Origin: Mauremys mutica
Lineage: Eukaryota; Chordata; Testudines; Geoemydidae
Assembly (NCBI RefSeq): GCF_020497125.1
Contig: NC_059081.1
Location: 20,431,105 to 20,495,104 of the forward strand
Reading direction: 5' to 3'
DNA length: 64,000 nucleotides
This document shows positions 1 to 11,689 of this stretch, in pieces (the first letter of the stretch is position 1; each line of letters starts with the position of its first letter). The notes below the pieces were generated by a model. That model was not told the origin of the DNA. It saw only the letters and a list, made by a program, of their open reading frames with translations, and did no database searches. Position numbers and translations under genes: made by a program.

Positions 1-212
1 TCCCTAGTCTGTTGATGAGAAGGTCACGCGAGGCAGTATCAAAAGCCTTATTAAGTCAAGATATATCACATCTACCACATCTCCAGATCCACAAGGCTTG
101 TTTCCCTATAGAAGAAAGCTATTAGGTTGGTTTGTCATGATTTGTTCTTGACAAATCCATGCTGACTGTTACTTATCACCTTATTATCTGTAGGTGTCTG
201 CAAATTGATTGC

Positions 213-471
213 TTACATCATTTGCTCCATTATCTTTCCAGGCGCTGAAGTTAACCTGACTGGTTTGTAATTCCTTGGATTGTCCTTATTCCCTTTTTTA
301 TAGATTGGCATTATATTTGCCCTTTTCCAGTCCTCTGGAATCTCACCCGTCTTCCATGACTTTTTGAAGATAATCGCTAATGGCTCAGATATCTCCTCAG
401 TCAGCTCCTTGAGTATTCTAGGATGTATTTCATCAGGCCCTGGTGACTTGAAGATATCTAACTTGTCTAAG
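213..471 (-). pseudogene. CR1 reverse transcriptase N-terminal relic
   Basis: The minus-strand translation contains SPGPDEIHPRILKEL, then PEDWKRANIMPIYKKGNK and NPRNYKPVRLTS. These are the fingers-region motifs of CR1 reverse transcriptases (PDGIHPRVLKEL, W..A.V.PIFKKG, NYRPVSLTS). The open frame appears to extend on to 680, but that part is translated from the inserted hAT-type element and is not reverse transcriptase. Downstream of 213 the frame breaks, though palm-region similarity continues to position 1. It is a relic of the enzyme that copies CR1 RNA at the target site. Confidence 0.88.
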
Positions 472-732
472 GGCTTGTCTACTCTACCAGCCGGATTGGC
501 AGGCAGCGATCGATCTAGCGGGGGTTGATAGACGTGATAAATCGACTGCTGAACACTCTCCCATTGACTCCAATACGCCAGCAGAACGAAAAGCGCAAGC
601 GGAGTCGACGGGAGAGCATCAGCAGTGATGACACCGCAGTAAGTAGATCTAAGTATGTCGACTTCAGCTATGCTAGTCACATAGCTGAACTTGCATATCT
701 TAGATCGACCCCATGCGGTAGTGTAGACAAGC
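472..732. mobile_element. Non-autonomous hAT-type element nested in CR1
   Basis: The ends are inverted: GGCTTGTCTAC at the left and GTAGACAAGC at the right. The CR1 text is continuous across it. The flanks TCTAAG (466-471) and TCTAAG (733-738) match, six bases of an eight-base duplication whose outer two bases have diverged. The interior has blocks of reverse complementarity around GTCGAC and TAGATCGA, as in foldback MITEs. No transposase is present. The insertion is younger than the CR1 copy it interrupts. Confidence 0.8.
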
Positions 733-1050
733 TCTAAGTAGTTTTTAACTTGTTTTTTCCCTATTTTAGCCGCTGATCCTACCTCATTTTCACTGACAAG
801 TTAGATGTCCAATTTCTACTAACCTTTTTGGTGAAAACTGAAACAAAAAAGTTATTTAGCACTTCTGCCATTTCCACATTTTCTGTTATCGTTCCCCCCT
901 CCTCATTGAGTAACAGACCTATCCTGTCCTTAGTCTTCCTCTTGCCTCTAGTGTATTTGTAGAATGTTTTCTTGTTAGCCTTTATGTTTCTAGCTAGCTT
1001 AATCTCATTTTGTGTTTTGGCCTTTCTAATTTTGTCCCTACTTACTTGTG

Positions 1051-1985
1051 TTATTGGTTTATATTCATCTCCTGGTTAAGCCTGGGTGATCTCTTGCCAT
1101 ACTTTCTATCTTTCTCATTCAGTGGGATAGCTTGTTCTTGTGCCCTTAATAATGTCTCTTTGAAAAACTGCCAACTCTTTTGAACTTGTTTTCCCCTTAG
1201 ACTTGCTTCCCATGGGATCTTATTTACAATCTCTCTGAGTCTGCTAAAGTCTGCCTTCTTGAAATCCATTTTCTTTATTGTGCTGTTGTTCCTCTTACCA
1301 TTACTTAGAATCATGAACTCTACTATTTCATGATCACTTTCACCCACACTGCATCATACTTTCAAATTCTCAGCCAGTTTCTCCCTATTTGTCAAAATCA
1401 AATCTAGAACAGCCTCTCCCCTAGTAGCTTTCTCCACCTTCTGAAATAAAAATCATGTGTCCAATACATTTCAAGAAGTTGATGGATAATCTATGTCCCG
1501 CCGTATTATTTCCCCAACAGATTTTTGGGTAGTTGAAGTTCCCCATCACCACCAAGTCCTGTGCTTTGGATGATTTTGTTAGTTGTTTAAAAAAAGTTTC
1601 ATCCACATCTTCCTGATTCTGTAGTAGACCTCTACCATGATATCGCCCTTTTTTACATCCATTTTATCCTTACCCAGAGACTTTCATCAAGTCTGTCTCC
1701 TATTTCCATCTCAACCTGAGCCCAGGTATATACATTTTTGATATATAAGGCAACACCTCCTCTCTTTTTCCCTGTCTGTCCTTCCTAAGAAAGCTGTACC
1801 AATATTCTAGTTATGTGTATTATCACACCAAGTCTCTGTGATGCCAACTATGTGATAGTTATGTTTATTAACTATCATTTCTAGTTCTTCATGCTTATTC
1901 CCCATACTTCTCGCATTAGTATACAGACATCTAAGATACTAATTTGATTTCCCCCTATGTTCTCTCTTCTCTTTCCCTTATCCCT
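1051..1985 (-). pseudogene. CR1 apurinic-like endonuclease relic
   Basis: Minus-strand fragments carry the two most recognisable blocks of the CR1 endonuclease. One is [13 protein letters not shown] near 1530-1560, where the family usually has VVMGDFNYPDICW. The other is [10 protein letters not shown] near 1320-1347, matching the SDH block. The Asp of GDFN is Asn here, which would remove a catalytic residue. The two blocks lie in different reading frames, so at least one frameshift separates them. In an active CR1 this domain nicks target DNA to prime reverse transcription. Confidence 0.8.
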
Positions 1986-1986
1986 G

Positions 1987-2428
1987 CTATAATTGTAACC
2001 CTTCTCCCAGGTTTCCATGTTTTTGACTTACCTGTGGGATTTTGTCTCCTGCCCCCATCAAGCCTAGTTTAAAGCCCTCCTCAGTAGAGTAGCCAGTCTG
2101 TATCCAAATATGTTCTTGATAGGTGGACCCCACCTCTGCTTGGCAGTCTTTCTTCACAGAACAGCACCCCATGGTCAAGGAAGCCAAAGCTCTCCTGGTG
2201 ACATCATCCTCGCAGCCTGGCATTCATGGCCAGGATGCATCTGTCTCTCCTTGGGCTCCTACCCTTGATCAGAAGGATCGAAGAAAACACCTCCTGCATC
2301 CCCAACTCCTTCCTATGAGCCCTGTTGTCACTTCTGATCTGCCCAGGGTCATACCTCACAATATCATTAATGCCCACATGGATGAGTAGCATGGGGTGGT
2401 AGTCAGAGGCCCAGATGATCCTTGACAA
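1987..2428 (-). pseudogene. CR1 ORF1 esterase-like relic
   Basis: The minus-strand translation at 2204-2428 contains MLLIHVGINDIVRYDPGQ followed by a segment ending in KGRSPRRDRC. The HVGxND core resembles block III of SGNH hydrolases, which occur in ORF1 proteins of some CR1-group LINEs. A second frame (1987-2223) continues the same ORF1 sequence after a frameshift. The position upstream of the endonuclease fits ORF1. The usual catalytic Ser block was not found, either because it lies 5' of the truncation or has decayed. Confidence 0.6.
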
Positions 2429-2455
2429 TCACTCCTAGGCTGCTCTAGTGCAAGC

Positions 2456-2816
2456 AGCTCTGTCTGTACAGATGAAAAATAGATTTTTGTAAATTAATTA
2501 TTAAGGAATTGTTATAAAGTCCAATAGGTCAATAGACATCTACAACCATAGCTTATAATCAGGTAAGATATCTTCTACTGATGCTCTCATAATGTCATGA
2601 TGGGGGCATTGACGATCTGACCTAGTGGTTGGAGCAGGAGTCAGGACAGGTCAGACCATCAATGCCCCCCGTCATGACATTATGAGAGCATCAGTAGAAG
2701 ATATCTTACCTGATTATAAGCTATGGTTGTAGATGTCTATTGACCTATTGGACTTTATAATAATTCCTTAATAATTAATTTACAAAAATCTATTTTTCAT
2801 CTGTACAGACAGAGCT
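2456..2816. repeat. Long near-perfect inverted repeat
   Basis: Left arm 2456-2622 and right arm 2649-2816 are reverse complements over about 167 bases with only about four differences and one indel by eye. They are separated by a spacer of about 26 bases. The heptamer GGTCAGA opens the right arm (2649-2655) and recurs just after it (2817-2823). The arm sequence is AT-rich and is not CR1. It could fold into a long hairpin. I do not recognise the arm as a known family. Confidence 0.93.
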
Positions 2817-3010
2817 GGTCAGATACCAGTAGGTCAGAGCCTGAGGGCAAAACTTAGACATGCAGGAGCAGGTTACCAGAAGATCAGTAGGAGCAGGTAT
2901 TGAAGGAGAAGCAGTCCTAAGAAGGGAGAACCCAGTTACATGGACAACTTCCTGTCCTTGTGCTTTGTTGAAATAAGAGCTGGGTTAATAAGCACCTTAC
3001 AGTTCTTTTG
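2817..3010. repeat. Unclassified repeat fragment
   Basis: This stretch and the hairpin spacer have vocabulary I associate with turtle dispersed elements: GGTCAG/CAGGAG-rich text, then a segment ending GACAACTTCCTGTCC. I cannot assign a class or find ends. It may be the remainder of an element broken by the inverted repeat. Confidence 0.35.
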
Positions 3011-4849
3011 AAGTTTTTGTTTTGTCTCCTACATTTTCTGACCACCGTTTTTCCTCCTTTCCTCCTACACTCCTACCAGATCCTTCTCCCTGACTTCCAT
3101 AGCTATTAATTTACTGCAGAGCCATTTACGCTTCTCTCCAAGGTTTTCCATTCCATACCATGGTTAATTTATGGGATGAATTTGCCTAACAGTGTCTCAT
3201 TCCATCAGTTTTTGAGAGTGAATAATTAGTTGAGACAACACCCGGTGTCAAATCCTAACTATCTTACTTTGACAAAACTCTTGTAAACCCCAGTGGGACA
3301 TTTGTGTGAGTGCAGATTTGTTCCATAAGCTTTTGCCAGTGGTTGCTCTCTATTTATTCTGTTTCCAGTTTACTACTTCCTGTGTCATAGTCATGGCATG
3401 CACAAAAAGTCAATAATTATGTGAGATACAGTAGCCTTCATCCACTATTGGCCTATATATTGCACTATGGTATAAAATCTTCCAACCTTTGATAGACAGT
3501 TACAAAGAAAAAAACACCATCTTTCCCTGTCCACCCTGCCTCCCCCTTAAGAAAAAGAATTAAGAAAGGGGCAATGGTCTTCAGCTCTGGGCATACAGTT
3601 GTGATATTGCAAAACTTGCTAGTTTTACCTCCAAAAAATAAACATTACCTCAAGCTCTGCACTATTCTCTTACACTTGTTTATGCTCACTATAGAATATA
3701 CCTTGTATAATGCAATACTGAGGATAACTAATTAGTTATCAAAGGAAAATGGCATGTTATTAAGTAACCCTACTGTAGCTTATTAGACAGCAAACAGAAA
3801 TTACTTGCATTGCTTTTGAACCCATGAAAACAAATGCTGATGTGAGTGTGTCTGGGTGTGTGTGGGAGGGTGGGTGGGGGTGGGGGTGTGAAGACAGATA
3901 GAACAAGATTAAAGACAGTTAACTTATTTAGAGTAAAATTTTAGCTAGTTGAGCTAGGGCACTTGCAGAACATAAGCACCATGGCTGACACCTGGGTGTT
4001 TGTCAACCAGGTTCAAAATAATGCTCTCAGGTGTAAAATACAACTTGTATCCTCCTATGGACATTTTTTCTGGTTGGAAGGATATCTTCATGATGGAAGG
4101 AAGTAATGACTCCCTCTTGAGTGCAGTCAGTAATGCCAGTTATAGTGGGTAGCCCAACTGAGCAGAAACAAATAGCAGCTTACTTTTTCTGTCAAAGCTT
4201 GTGCACTGAGTGGAAACTAAATTATATATTGATGTTGGGCATTGTCTCATCCAGAACTGTGTGTTCACTGCAGTGAAATAGTTGTCTGAGTAATACTGGT
4301 CATATGCTCTGTCCTTTGAAAGGAAACAAAATGCCTGACAAATTAAAGTGAACAGCTCAGTTTCTGAATAAAGAAAACTTGTTTTGGGCCTTGCTCTCAA
4401 GCTCATGAGACAAGATTGCACACAGCCCTGATATTTTCTTCCTGACATAGGAACTTCCAATGTACGGTTCTTGGTTCTCTCTTCATTTTGATCTTTTATA
4501 ACAATAAACAATAAAGCAGTTATAACTGACAAAATCAAAAGATGGACAAAGTTGAGATAAAGTAACTACCTGAACATCTTCCCATCACTGAAACTGGACT
4601 TAAAAACATCTTAAAACTCTGGTGCCCTGCCCACACTGGCATTCCAACAATGTGCTTATTGATGCAACTGCACTTGTGATAGTACTATAGCGGGAAATTT
4701 CCTGGAAAACACCTAGTGCAAATTCACCAGATTAACCTGAATTGTTTATTTTCCCCACCTCAAACCCTCGCCTGTTCCTTCTATCACCAATGATATTTCC
4801 ACCATCTTGTCTGAAACCTACATTTACAGTTCAGGGGAAATTGTTTATA
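3011..4849. other. No recognised feature; one GT/G-rich tract
   Basis: AT-rich unassigned sequence. The only structure I note is an impure GT/G-rich simple repeat at about 3836-3892. A 132-codon minus-strand open frame at 4140-4538 has no recognisable domain and is treated as chance. Confidence 0.6.
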
Positions 4850-5205
4850 GACCTGTGCAAATAATTGACTTTTTCTGGTTCAGGTGCCAAACCAAAAAGT
4901 CAGAAAAAAAAATTTGGTTCAGTCCAAACTGAAACTGATATTTTTACCAGTTTTTCTCTCCGAAATACAAAAAACAAAATAAAACAAATTGTTTCAGGTC
5001 AAACAAAACATTGAGTGTAACTCAAAATGAATTTCTTTTCAGTATTTTGGTTTGGGATGTTTTTTAAATTTAGCAAAATTTCTAAATGAAATGTTTCAGA
5101 CCAAAAATTTGAAATAAAATATTCATTTCATAATCATCTAAATGAAATATTTAGGGGTTTTTTTTCAACAAAAAAATCCCTCCCCGTTTTTTTTTTTTTG
5201 GCCAA
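4850..5205. repeat. AT-rich dispersed repeat, diverged
   Basis: The segment is built from TTTCA/TGAAA and AAATTT words in both orientations, giving a loosely palindromic structure. The same word content recurs at 31390-31690. This resembles degenerate AT-rich MITE copies known from reptile and bird genomes. Ends are not visible, so class is uncertain. Confidence 0.45.
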
Positions 5206-5369
5206 AATTCCATCAGCATTAAACTCAGCTTGAGTCATGTGTTATCAAATGCTAAACACAAATCACATCAGATTTTATTAAAAATCTGCTCCAGCTTGCT
5301 CAGCTTGATGTGTTAAATTGTCCATTTTTAAAAACTGATCATGTTTATTCAAGCAGTGTCTAGTGGCTG

Positions 5370-6010
5370 TATCTGCAATGCATCTTAGGCACATAAGGCC
5401 AACATTTAGATGCCACTAGATCCTCAAAACCACTGCTCAGCTGCTTTCTAACCCTGTAGGTGCCTAAAGTCCCCTATGCACCTCAGGCTATGTCTACAGC
5501 TAGAGATAGGGGTGTGATTCCCAGCTTGTGTAAACATACTCGCACTAAGTCTCATCAAACTAGTGTGCTAAACATAGCATTGGAGCCAGGGTGCCAAGGG
5601 CAACAGGGAGCGGCAGCAAGGGCTAGCTGTGCTGAGTATGTGCTCTGGTTCAGACAAGTTTGTACTTGGCACTGCTAGCTCTTGCTGCTGCTCGCTCTTG
5701 CCCATGCTACCCCCGCTACACCATGATTTTTAGCATGCTAACATGTTGAGAGCTAGTGCGAGTATGTCTACACCACCGGAACCCCCCCCTCCAGCTCTCA
5801 GTCTAGAGATTCTTGACGTTTCCACTGCTAAAATCCCATAGGTACCTAAGTTTGCACCACTGGACATACATAAAACCACCTAAATCCTGATGCCACTGAG
5901 CTGCTCAGCACCCTAGCTCACGCTTAATTCTGGCAGGATTCTCAGACTAGGCTTCCTCCATCTATCTTGCCACTGGGCCTGATTTGGGAGGCATTTTCAG
6001 AGGCTGCCAA
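5370..6010. repeat. Unclassified dispersed repeat, family A copy 1 (interrupted)
   Basis: The sequence around AACATTTAGATGCCACT and CTGTAGGTGCCTAAAG matches the copy at 14380-15650 in the same order. A short interspersed element of about 320 bases interrupts it from about 5484. Similarity resumes near 5815 with CATAGGTACCTAAG. Frequent GGTGCCTAA/TTAGGCACC words are diagnostic of the family in this window. No coding capacity is visible. Confidence 0.55.
5484..5805. mobile_element. Non-autonomous DNA transposon, hAT-like, nested in family A
   Basis: Opens with CTATGTCTACAGCTAGAG and ends near AGCTCTCAGTCTAGAG. The interior has inverted blocks: GTGCTAAACATAGCATTG against the later TTTTTAGCATGCTAAC. 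Similar text occurs in short form at 25487-25614. No clean duplication is visible, so ends are approximate. Confidence 0.5.
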
Positions 6011-8709
6011 ACAGATCGAGCCTCACACTAAAAACAGCTGGGGCCTAGCAGGTCAGGAATTTTGTGGGGTGGCTGACATACATCTCCATTATATCCAGTG
6101 GTCATAACCCAGACCTGGGAATCCCCACTGCCTGATTTGGTGCAAGGACTTGACCCCTGGTCTTCCACCTGCTCTAACTGCAGTATGGCAGGCATCAGAG
6201 GACAGACTGACCCACCTCGTTTCTTCAGAAACAGTTCTGTCAGGATTTCACAGATGCAAAATCCCAGTGTATATGACTGTTTTCAGCAAAGAATAATTTT
6301 AATTATAGCAAATCTAAAGGATTGAACCTGCTCCCACTGATGTCAATGGGAATTCTGCTATTGATTTCAATGGCAATAGAAACAGGGCTTAATATAACAG
6401 AACAGAATAGAACAGAGTCAGGCATAACATAGTCAGATACTGCCCATCTTCCCCGTACCATTCTTTCAATACACTGACATATAGGTCTCCAAACTCCTTG
6501 GCGGTGCCAGTCTCTAGAAGCTGTCAGTGGAGAGAAGGAGTGGTACTGAACTGTGCCAAAATGTATGATGGTGATTTTATGATGTGGACAAACAACCACC
6601 AGATGGGCACTAGAGCAAATTTATTTCATTTGACCTCAGGATGATTTTTAGAGGATTTTTCCCCAACTGTTTCTGACCCACTTGCTCTTACTTTTTCTTA
6701 TAGCTTTCCCTCCTCTAACAAAAAATGCTGTCAAGAAAGACGAACGAGAAGCTGCTCTTCCAATTAATCTGATAATCAGGGGCCACTCTCCATGCATTTC
6801 ATAATTAATTTTCAACATATATTCAAGAGCCACTCCTCTCACTATCATCACAACTTCTACGTTCTAAACCACCACACACAAAAATGGCGAGCAGAGTGCA
6901 AATGGCTTTGTCCTTCCTACCCCCCAACACTGTCTTCAAAGATGCTTATAATTTTTATAATTTACTAGCAACTCTGTTGGTTCAGTGTGTACTTACTGTA
7001 AAATATATTATCCATACCTATAAACATATTATTTTTTGCCTATCAGACAGAACCAGGAACTTGACAATACTCTACTTTTTTCAGTGCATGAAGGAATCCT
7101 TGTCAGTACTTCTTTGTCATGTTATTTGGGGTTGGTTTCTAAGATTGTCAATGGTGCATTAACCCACAAATGTTCTCTAGATATTTCTATAATAGGAGCT
7201 ATATCCAATAAGTCCAAGTTTATTTTTCTCCCAAGTTTATTAATTGTAGGTTTGACTGTCTCCATTTGCTAAATTTATCACATTACCAAGACTTTGGCAC
7301 ACATTGTTCACATCTCACCACTCTCATTATCCAACTAAGGCCTTCATAGCATATGGTCCTCTTTTCTTAATTGCATTCACGGCTAGGCATCAAACTGAGC
7401 TAATCCTTCAAACAGTCAGGCTAATCAGTACAACGTATCTGACCACTGTTTGCACACATGCTGTTAAAAAAAGGAGACTAGGACTTAAGGAGCTACACAA
7501 ATCAGAAAATGTTAGTGAATTAAAGTAAGGCTGTTTCTTTCTTTATCCATTTCAAATGATTTGAAATGTACCTTCTCGCTTATTTACATCTCAGAGTAAT
7601 TTTTTTTCTATACAAAAATATTAGGATTGGACAATATCCTAAACAACTGACCCTTAACTATAACTCATGTCGCCAGCTAAAGCCTCCCAAGAGATTGAAT
7701 TTAAACAGAATGACTAACACTACTCATTTTGTTACTACCATTCATTGGAAAATACAAGATAGATTATTTTTGGCAGCCTTTCCTTCTTTTAACCAGAATT
7801 TATGGTGCCATAAAAATAGAGATATTGGGTTTTGTAATTACCATTAAGCACTAGTCTTATTGGAAAGAGGTCTCATGCAGCCTATAATTTATTCATCATA
7901 CCTCTGACATATATGCAGCAAACCTGTTAAATCATCTCAGGCATGTTACCTAAGAACTAGGAAGGAGATAAGATAAGGGGAGTGAGATTAGCTTTTATAT
8001 TTTAAAGGTCTACTTGGTTGCAGGCTATATGAACCAGAGCCAATAGAAATTTATATCTGAGTATTGTTAAATAAAATTCTGTTTGAGGTTTGCTTATCCC
8101 AACACTGATAGGTAATACATAGAGCTTTACCATAATTTAATCAATACCATGCATGACAGAAGTTTAGTGGATCTCTATATTATCTCTCACCAACTTATTT
8201 TATCTAAGGCAGCTGAAGATCATTGTTTCTTCAGTCAATTGCATGACTTCATTATCCTAGAGCTAACGGCATTCTTTTAAAGAGTTTTCTTTTGCTAAAA
8301 ATTCTGATTTCACAGAACAGAGATTGCAAGTAAGATGCCTATGTATCCACCTTAAAGTGGACTGTTCATTCACCCTACTGATGACAGACTATTTTCCAAT
8401 TTAAAATCTTAAATACCTATTTTGATCCCAGTCCTGCAAACAAATACACACACACAAACACACACTCACAACTTTACATGCACATGAGCAGTCTCATTGA
8501 CGGCATCAGTCTGACCATTGTTTTTGTTATGAAAGCATCAGAGGAATGAAATTATAGCAGTTTTCTCAGTGGAACATGCTAGAGACATAACCCATTTCAA
8601 TTGTTAAATTAGGAGTTAGGGCATTGTTTTATCAGATCAAATCCTGAACTATCTTTAACTGTAAATAAATATTTCAAACACAAATATTACAAATACTCAA
8701 AAGCCTTCC
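6011..8709. other. No recognised gene; short palindromic relic at 6326-6390
   Basis: Mostly unassigned AT-rich sequence. At 6326-6390 the words TGATGTCAATGGGAA and TTGATTTCAATGGCAA resemble the core of a short palindromic element seen elsewhere in the window. A CA-rich tract lies at about 8438-8468. Overlapping short open frames at 6884-7847 have no recognisable domains. Confidence 0.55.
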
Positions 8710-9200
8710 TGTGACGGGGTGCACTCGCTCCACACCAGATTGGAAGGGGTTAACGCCACATTGTGGACTGATGAAGCCATGCCCGCCCCCCCACACACAC
8801 ACACTGGGCATGCTCCAGCTGTACCAGTATAAAGGAGAGCAACCCAGGTCAGTCTGGAGGAGATGCCGGCAGAGAACACTAGCCATTAGGCCACACTGCC
8901 TAGAATCTGGCCACTAGGCCATACTACCCTGACCTAGCAGGGTATTTTGCATAGACTCTGGCCATTGGGCCACACTGCCCTGACAGTGGGGGGAAGTTTC
9001 ATAGATTCCGGCCGCTAGGCCGTACTAACCTGAATGAGGTGGGGCCTTTTTTGTAAACTCTGACCATTGGGCCACTCTACCCTATAGCTAAGCCCAGACG
9101 TGCAGACTTGAGCTGAGGGAGTTAGGCATGTAAGGGGCAGGCCCCAGCCCCTATTCCCTGAAAATATTCACCGGACAGGGCCCACCTTAACCATGTCACA
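8710..9200 (+). mobile_element. Solo LTR (Gypsy or ERV type) with intact 5-bp duplication
   Basis: Begins TGTGACGGGG and ends CCATGTCACA, giving TGTGAC/GTCACA inverted tips. It is flanked by identical CTTCC at 8705-8709 and 9201-9205. A TATAAA box lies at 8828-8833. The 3' half holds five copies of a GGCCAxTxGGCC unit at about 8880, 8907, 8958, 9008 and 9060, so four of them run at a 50-52 bp period. No internal retroviral region is attached, so this is a solo LTR left by recombination. Class (Gypsy versus ERV) is not resolved. Confidence 0.85.
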
Positions 9201-9205
9201 CTTCC

Positions 9206-11346
9206 TTACAAATTAGTTTCTGGAAAACCAATTTAAAAGTTACCCCACTTCTTTCTAGTGGACCATACTGTAATGTTCATCCAGTTAAATGGATTTTGAT
9301 TCTTGTGCTCTCGGAAGTGCTCTAAGAGCAAGTGCTCCACATCAGTACTCTACCTAGTACACTTACAAGGACTTTACCACAATAATAAACTGATAGCAGA
9401 TGAAGAGATGCTGTTATCAGCTTTTAAGTAAAGAATTGTAGAATTTTAAGCTCTTGTTTTAACTTTACTTACACTATATATGTCTCAGAGTTTACCATAA
9501 TTGAAATGAGAGAGATGTGGAACGCAGCCATCTTTTTTTAAATGAAGAAAAATTATCCTTTCTCACACATCCACATTTAGGCCTCATTTCTTATTATTAG
9601 AGTCTCAAATATATAAATTCTGTAAGGGGACAAAAAGTCCTAAAATCGTGATTTGATACTACAGATAGAACTTTAGACTAGAAATCAAGTACTATAGTTT
9701 CATACCTTCTGAGTTTATATAGGGAAACATTACCTCAAGATAACCATTTAAAAAAATGTATTCAGGCAATTTATTCCTGAGGCAGATCCAATAAATTTGG
9801 CCCCTTATGTGAAATAAACCAATTCAAATTCAGTGCGGGCATAACTTCATTGATTTCAGTGAAGTTATGCTAGCAGATAACTTGAGCCCCATAAAACCAA
9901 AATCACTGAACATATAATTTCAAGCTGTTTGATACATTTTGAAAGTATGCAGATGATGGAATCAGAACACACAATCAAAGTGCTTGGGGGGTTACATGTG
10001 GATAATATATACCGGTACTTGTAACTTGTGTACTGTCTCTCCTTGGTGCAGGGAATGTCTTTTGGCTCAGTCCTCCAAGGTAATGTGTACTGTCAACACT
10101 CACTGAAGTCACTGGGAGTAGTGGACATGAAGTACCATACAGGGGAGAACCCTCTGTCTGATTTGCACAGCGTTGAGTAACTATTTAAGAAATATTAACA
10201 CCACAAACCATAGAATACTTGCTTGTAAACACGTTGGGACATAATTTGATCTTTACTACAGAAAACACACTGCAATTAAGAAAAGCACGGGCCTCTGGTG
10301 TTTTAGAAGCTCTTTCAAGCTTTGTAAAAGGGACTGCTTGGAGTCTTAGATTTTCAGATGCAGATAATTAAGTTCTGCATTAGAGACTTATTAATATAAA
10401 ATGCACAAAAGACTAGACAGACTGCAACAAGTACAATAGAAAAAATCTAGACATACAGAGAACAAAGCTGCAAGGCCTGAATGACCTTTTACTGTTCCTG
10501 AAATTCTCACATTACGATGTTTGAAAATGAAGATTGCCAAACAGATGGAGCTGTTAACCAGTTTAGAAAACAACACGACATACACACAAAACAGCTTTAG
10601 GGAGAAACTTGCATTTCAGATGAAATGCTACAGGTCAGTTATGATCAATCAAAAGCCCAAAGAGATAGCAGAAGCCTCAACCTTTTTTTATACAAGCCAG
10701 AAGATACAGAAGGCATAGATCCAAATCAGCTGTAATTTTTCATCCACATGATACCCCCACTAGTCCTGGTAGACAGAAGATTATGTGAATGTCTCTGAAG
10801 AAGGGAATTGAAGTTGGCAGTATAATACCAGCCTGCACCGACTGCCTTCATTTTTTAAAATAGTGTATGCATTGAATAAGTAAGGCCAATTAAATCCTAT
10901 GAGGGCCTAAGGAAATGGTGCCAGCAGTCAATTACTGTTTGAGAAAATGGTGTTAATAAATCCAGATTTTCACATGAAAACTAAAACAGAAATTCATCTT
11001 CACTTTTTTCTTAAATGGAACCTAAGTAGAGCTCTTCAGGCACATTTTCCTGTGGACTGAAACTAACAAACATTGTCTGCTGCCAGTTAAATACTAGGTT
11101 TTGTTGCAATTTCAAACATTTTTGCTCACAGAAAAATGCAGTTTTCAAAACAAAATGTGTATGTCATGGCAAAGCACAGAGTTGAGGCAAAAAGGTGAGG
11201 TTCTTTTTGGATGTCATCTTCTTAAATCTTGAATCTCAGCCATGTGGGGAGGAGTAGTCAGTTTTACAACTTAGGGTGGGGAGGGGAGAGACAAGGAAAA
11301 AGGGAAGGGGAAGAGAACAATTGCACAGATATTTGTGTGGAAGAAT
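9206..11346. other. No recognised gene; scattered small repeat relics
   Basis: Unassigned sequence. Short palindromic relics with the TTGATTTCAGTGAAGTTATG type of core occur at about 9830-9890 and 10090-10130. An AT-rich degenerate repeat resembling 4850-5205 is possible at 11034-11165. A purine-rich tract lies at 11275-11315. Confidence 0.5.
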
Positions 11347-11640
11347 CTTAGTGTATGTCTACACAGCAACTAGACACCTGCGGCTGGCCTGTGCCAGCCG
11401 ACTTGAGCTCGCAGGGCTTGGGCTGCGCGGCTCTTTCACTGTTCTCTAGACTTCCGGACTCGGGCTGGGCTCTAGGACCCTGCAGGTTGGGAGGGGGTTT
11501 AAGTACAGGGTGATACCACAATTCCAATTTATGTCACACACTATACAGCCCATATCAGAGGTTTTCAACCTGTGGGGCACCCTCTCCAGTGGTGTGTGGA
11601 GGAATATTTTACTAGGGGACGACATACCATCCAGCAACTT
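11347..11640. mobile_element. Two truncated hAT-type fragments side by side
   Basis: 11347-11510 begins TATGTCTACACAGCAACT and contains GGGCTCTAGGACCCTGCA. That matches the left half of the complete element at 15300-15565, which has GGCTCTAGGACCCTGCAA. About 11541-11640 begins AGAGGTTTTCAACCTGTGGG, the terminal type of the hAT-like elements whose tips read CAGxGGTTxTCAA. Neither has a second end. Confidence 0.55.
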
Positions 11641-11689
11641 TAATTCTGCATTACTGTAGCTTTCCGCTATTCAATTATTTGTTCACAGT

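Larger units (their letters stand above)
1..2440 (-). mobile_element. CR1 LINE retrotransposon, degenerate, continuing off the left edge
   Basis: On the minus strand, going from high to low coordinates, I can read an ORF1 esterase-like relic, an endonuclease relic and the N-terminal half of a reverse transcriptase. This is the CR1 gene order. The fragment is cut by the window edge inside the reverse transcriptase palm, where the minus strand reads a diverged form of the CR1 motif DFSKAFDTV. Frameshifts and stops break every domain, so the copy is inactive. A hAT-type element interrupts it at 472-732. The 5' end is placed near 2440, where similarity to CR1 ORF1 fades and an inverted repeat begins. 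The call is firm; the 5' boundary is approximate. Confidence 0.9.

Noticed and set aside
4140..4538. 132-codon minus-strand frame with a hydrophobic start
   Set aside because: No recognisable family, no splice or promoter context. A frame of this length is plausible by chance in 64 kb.
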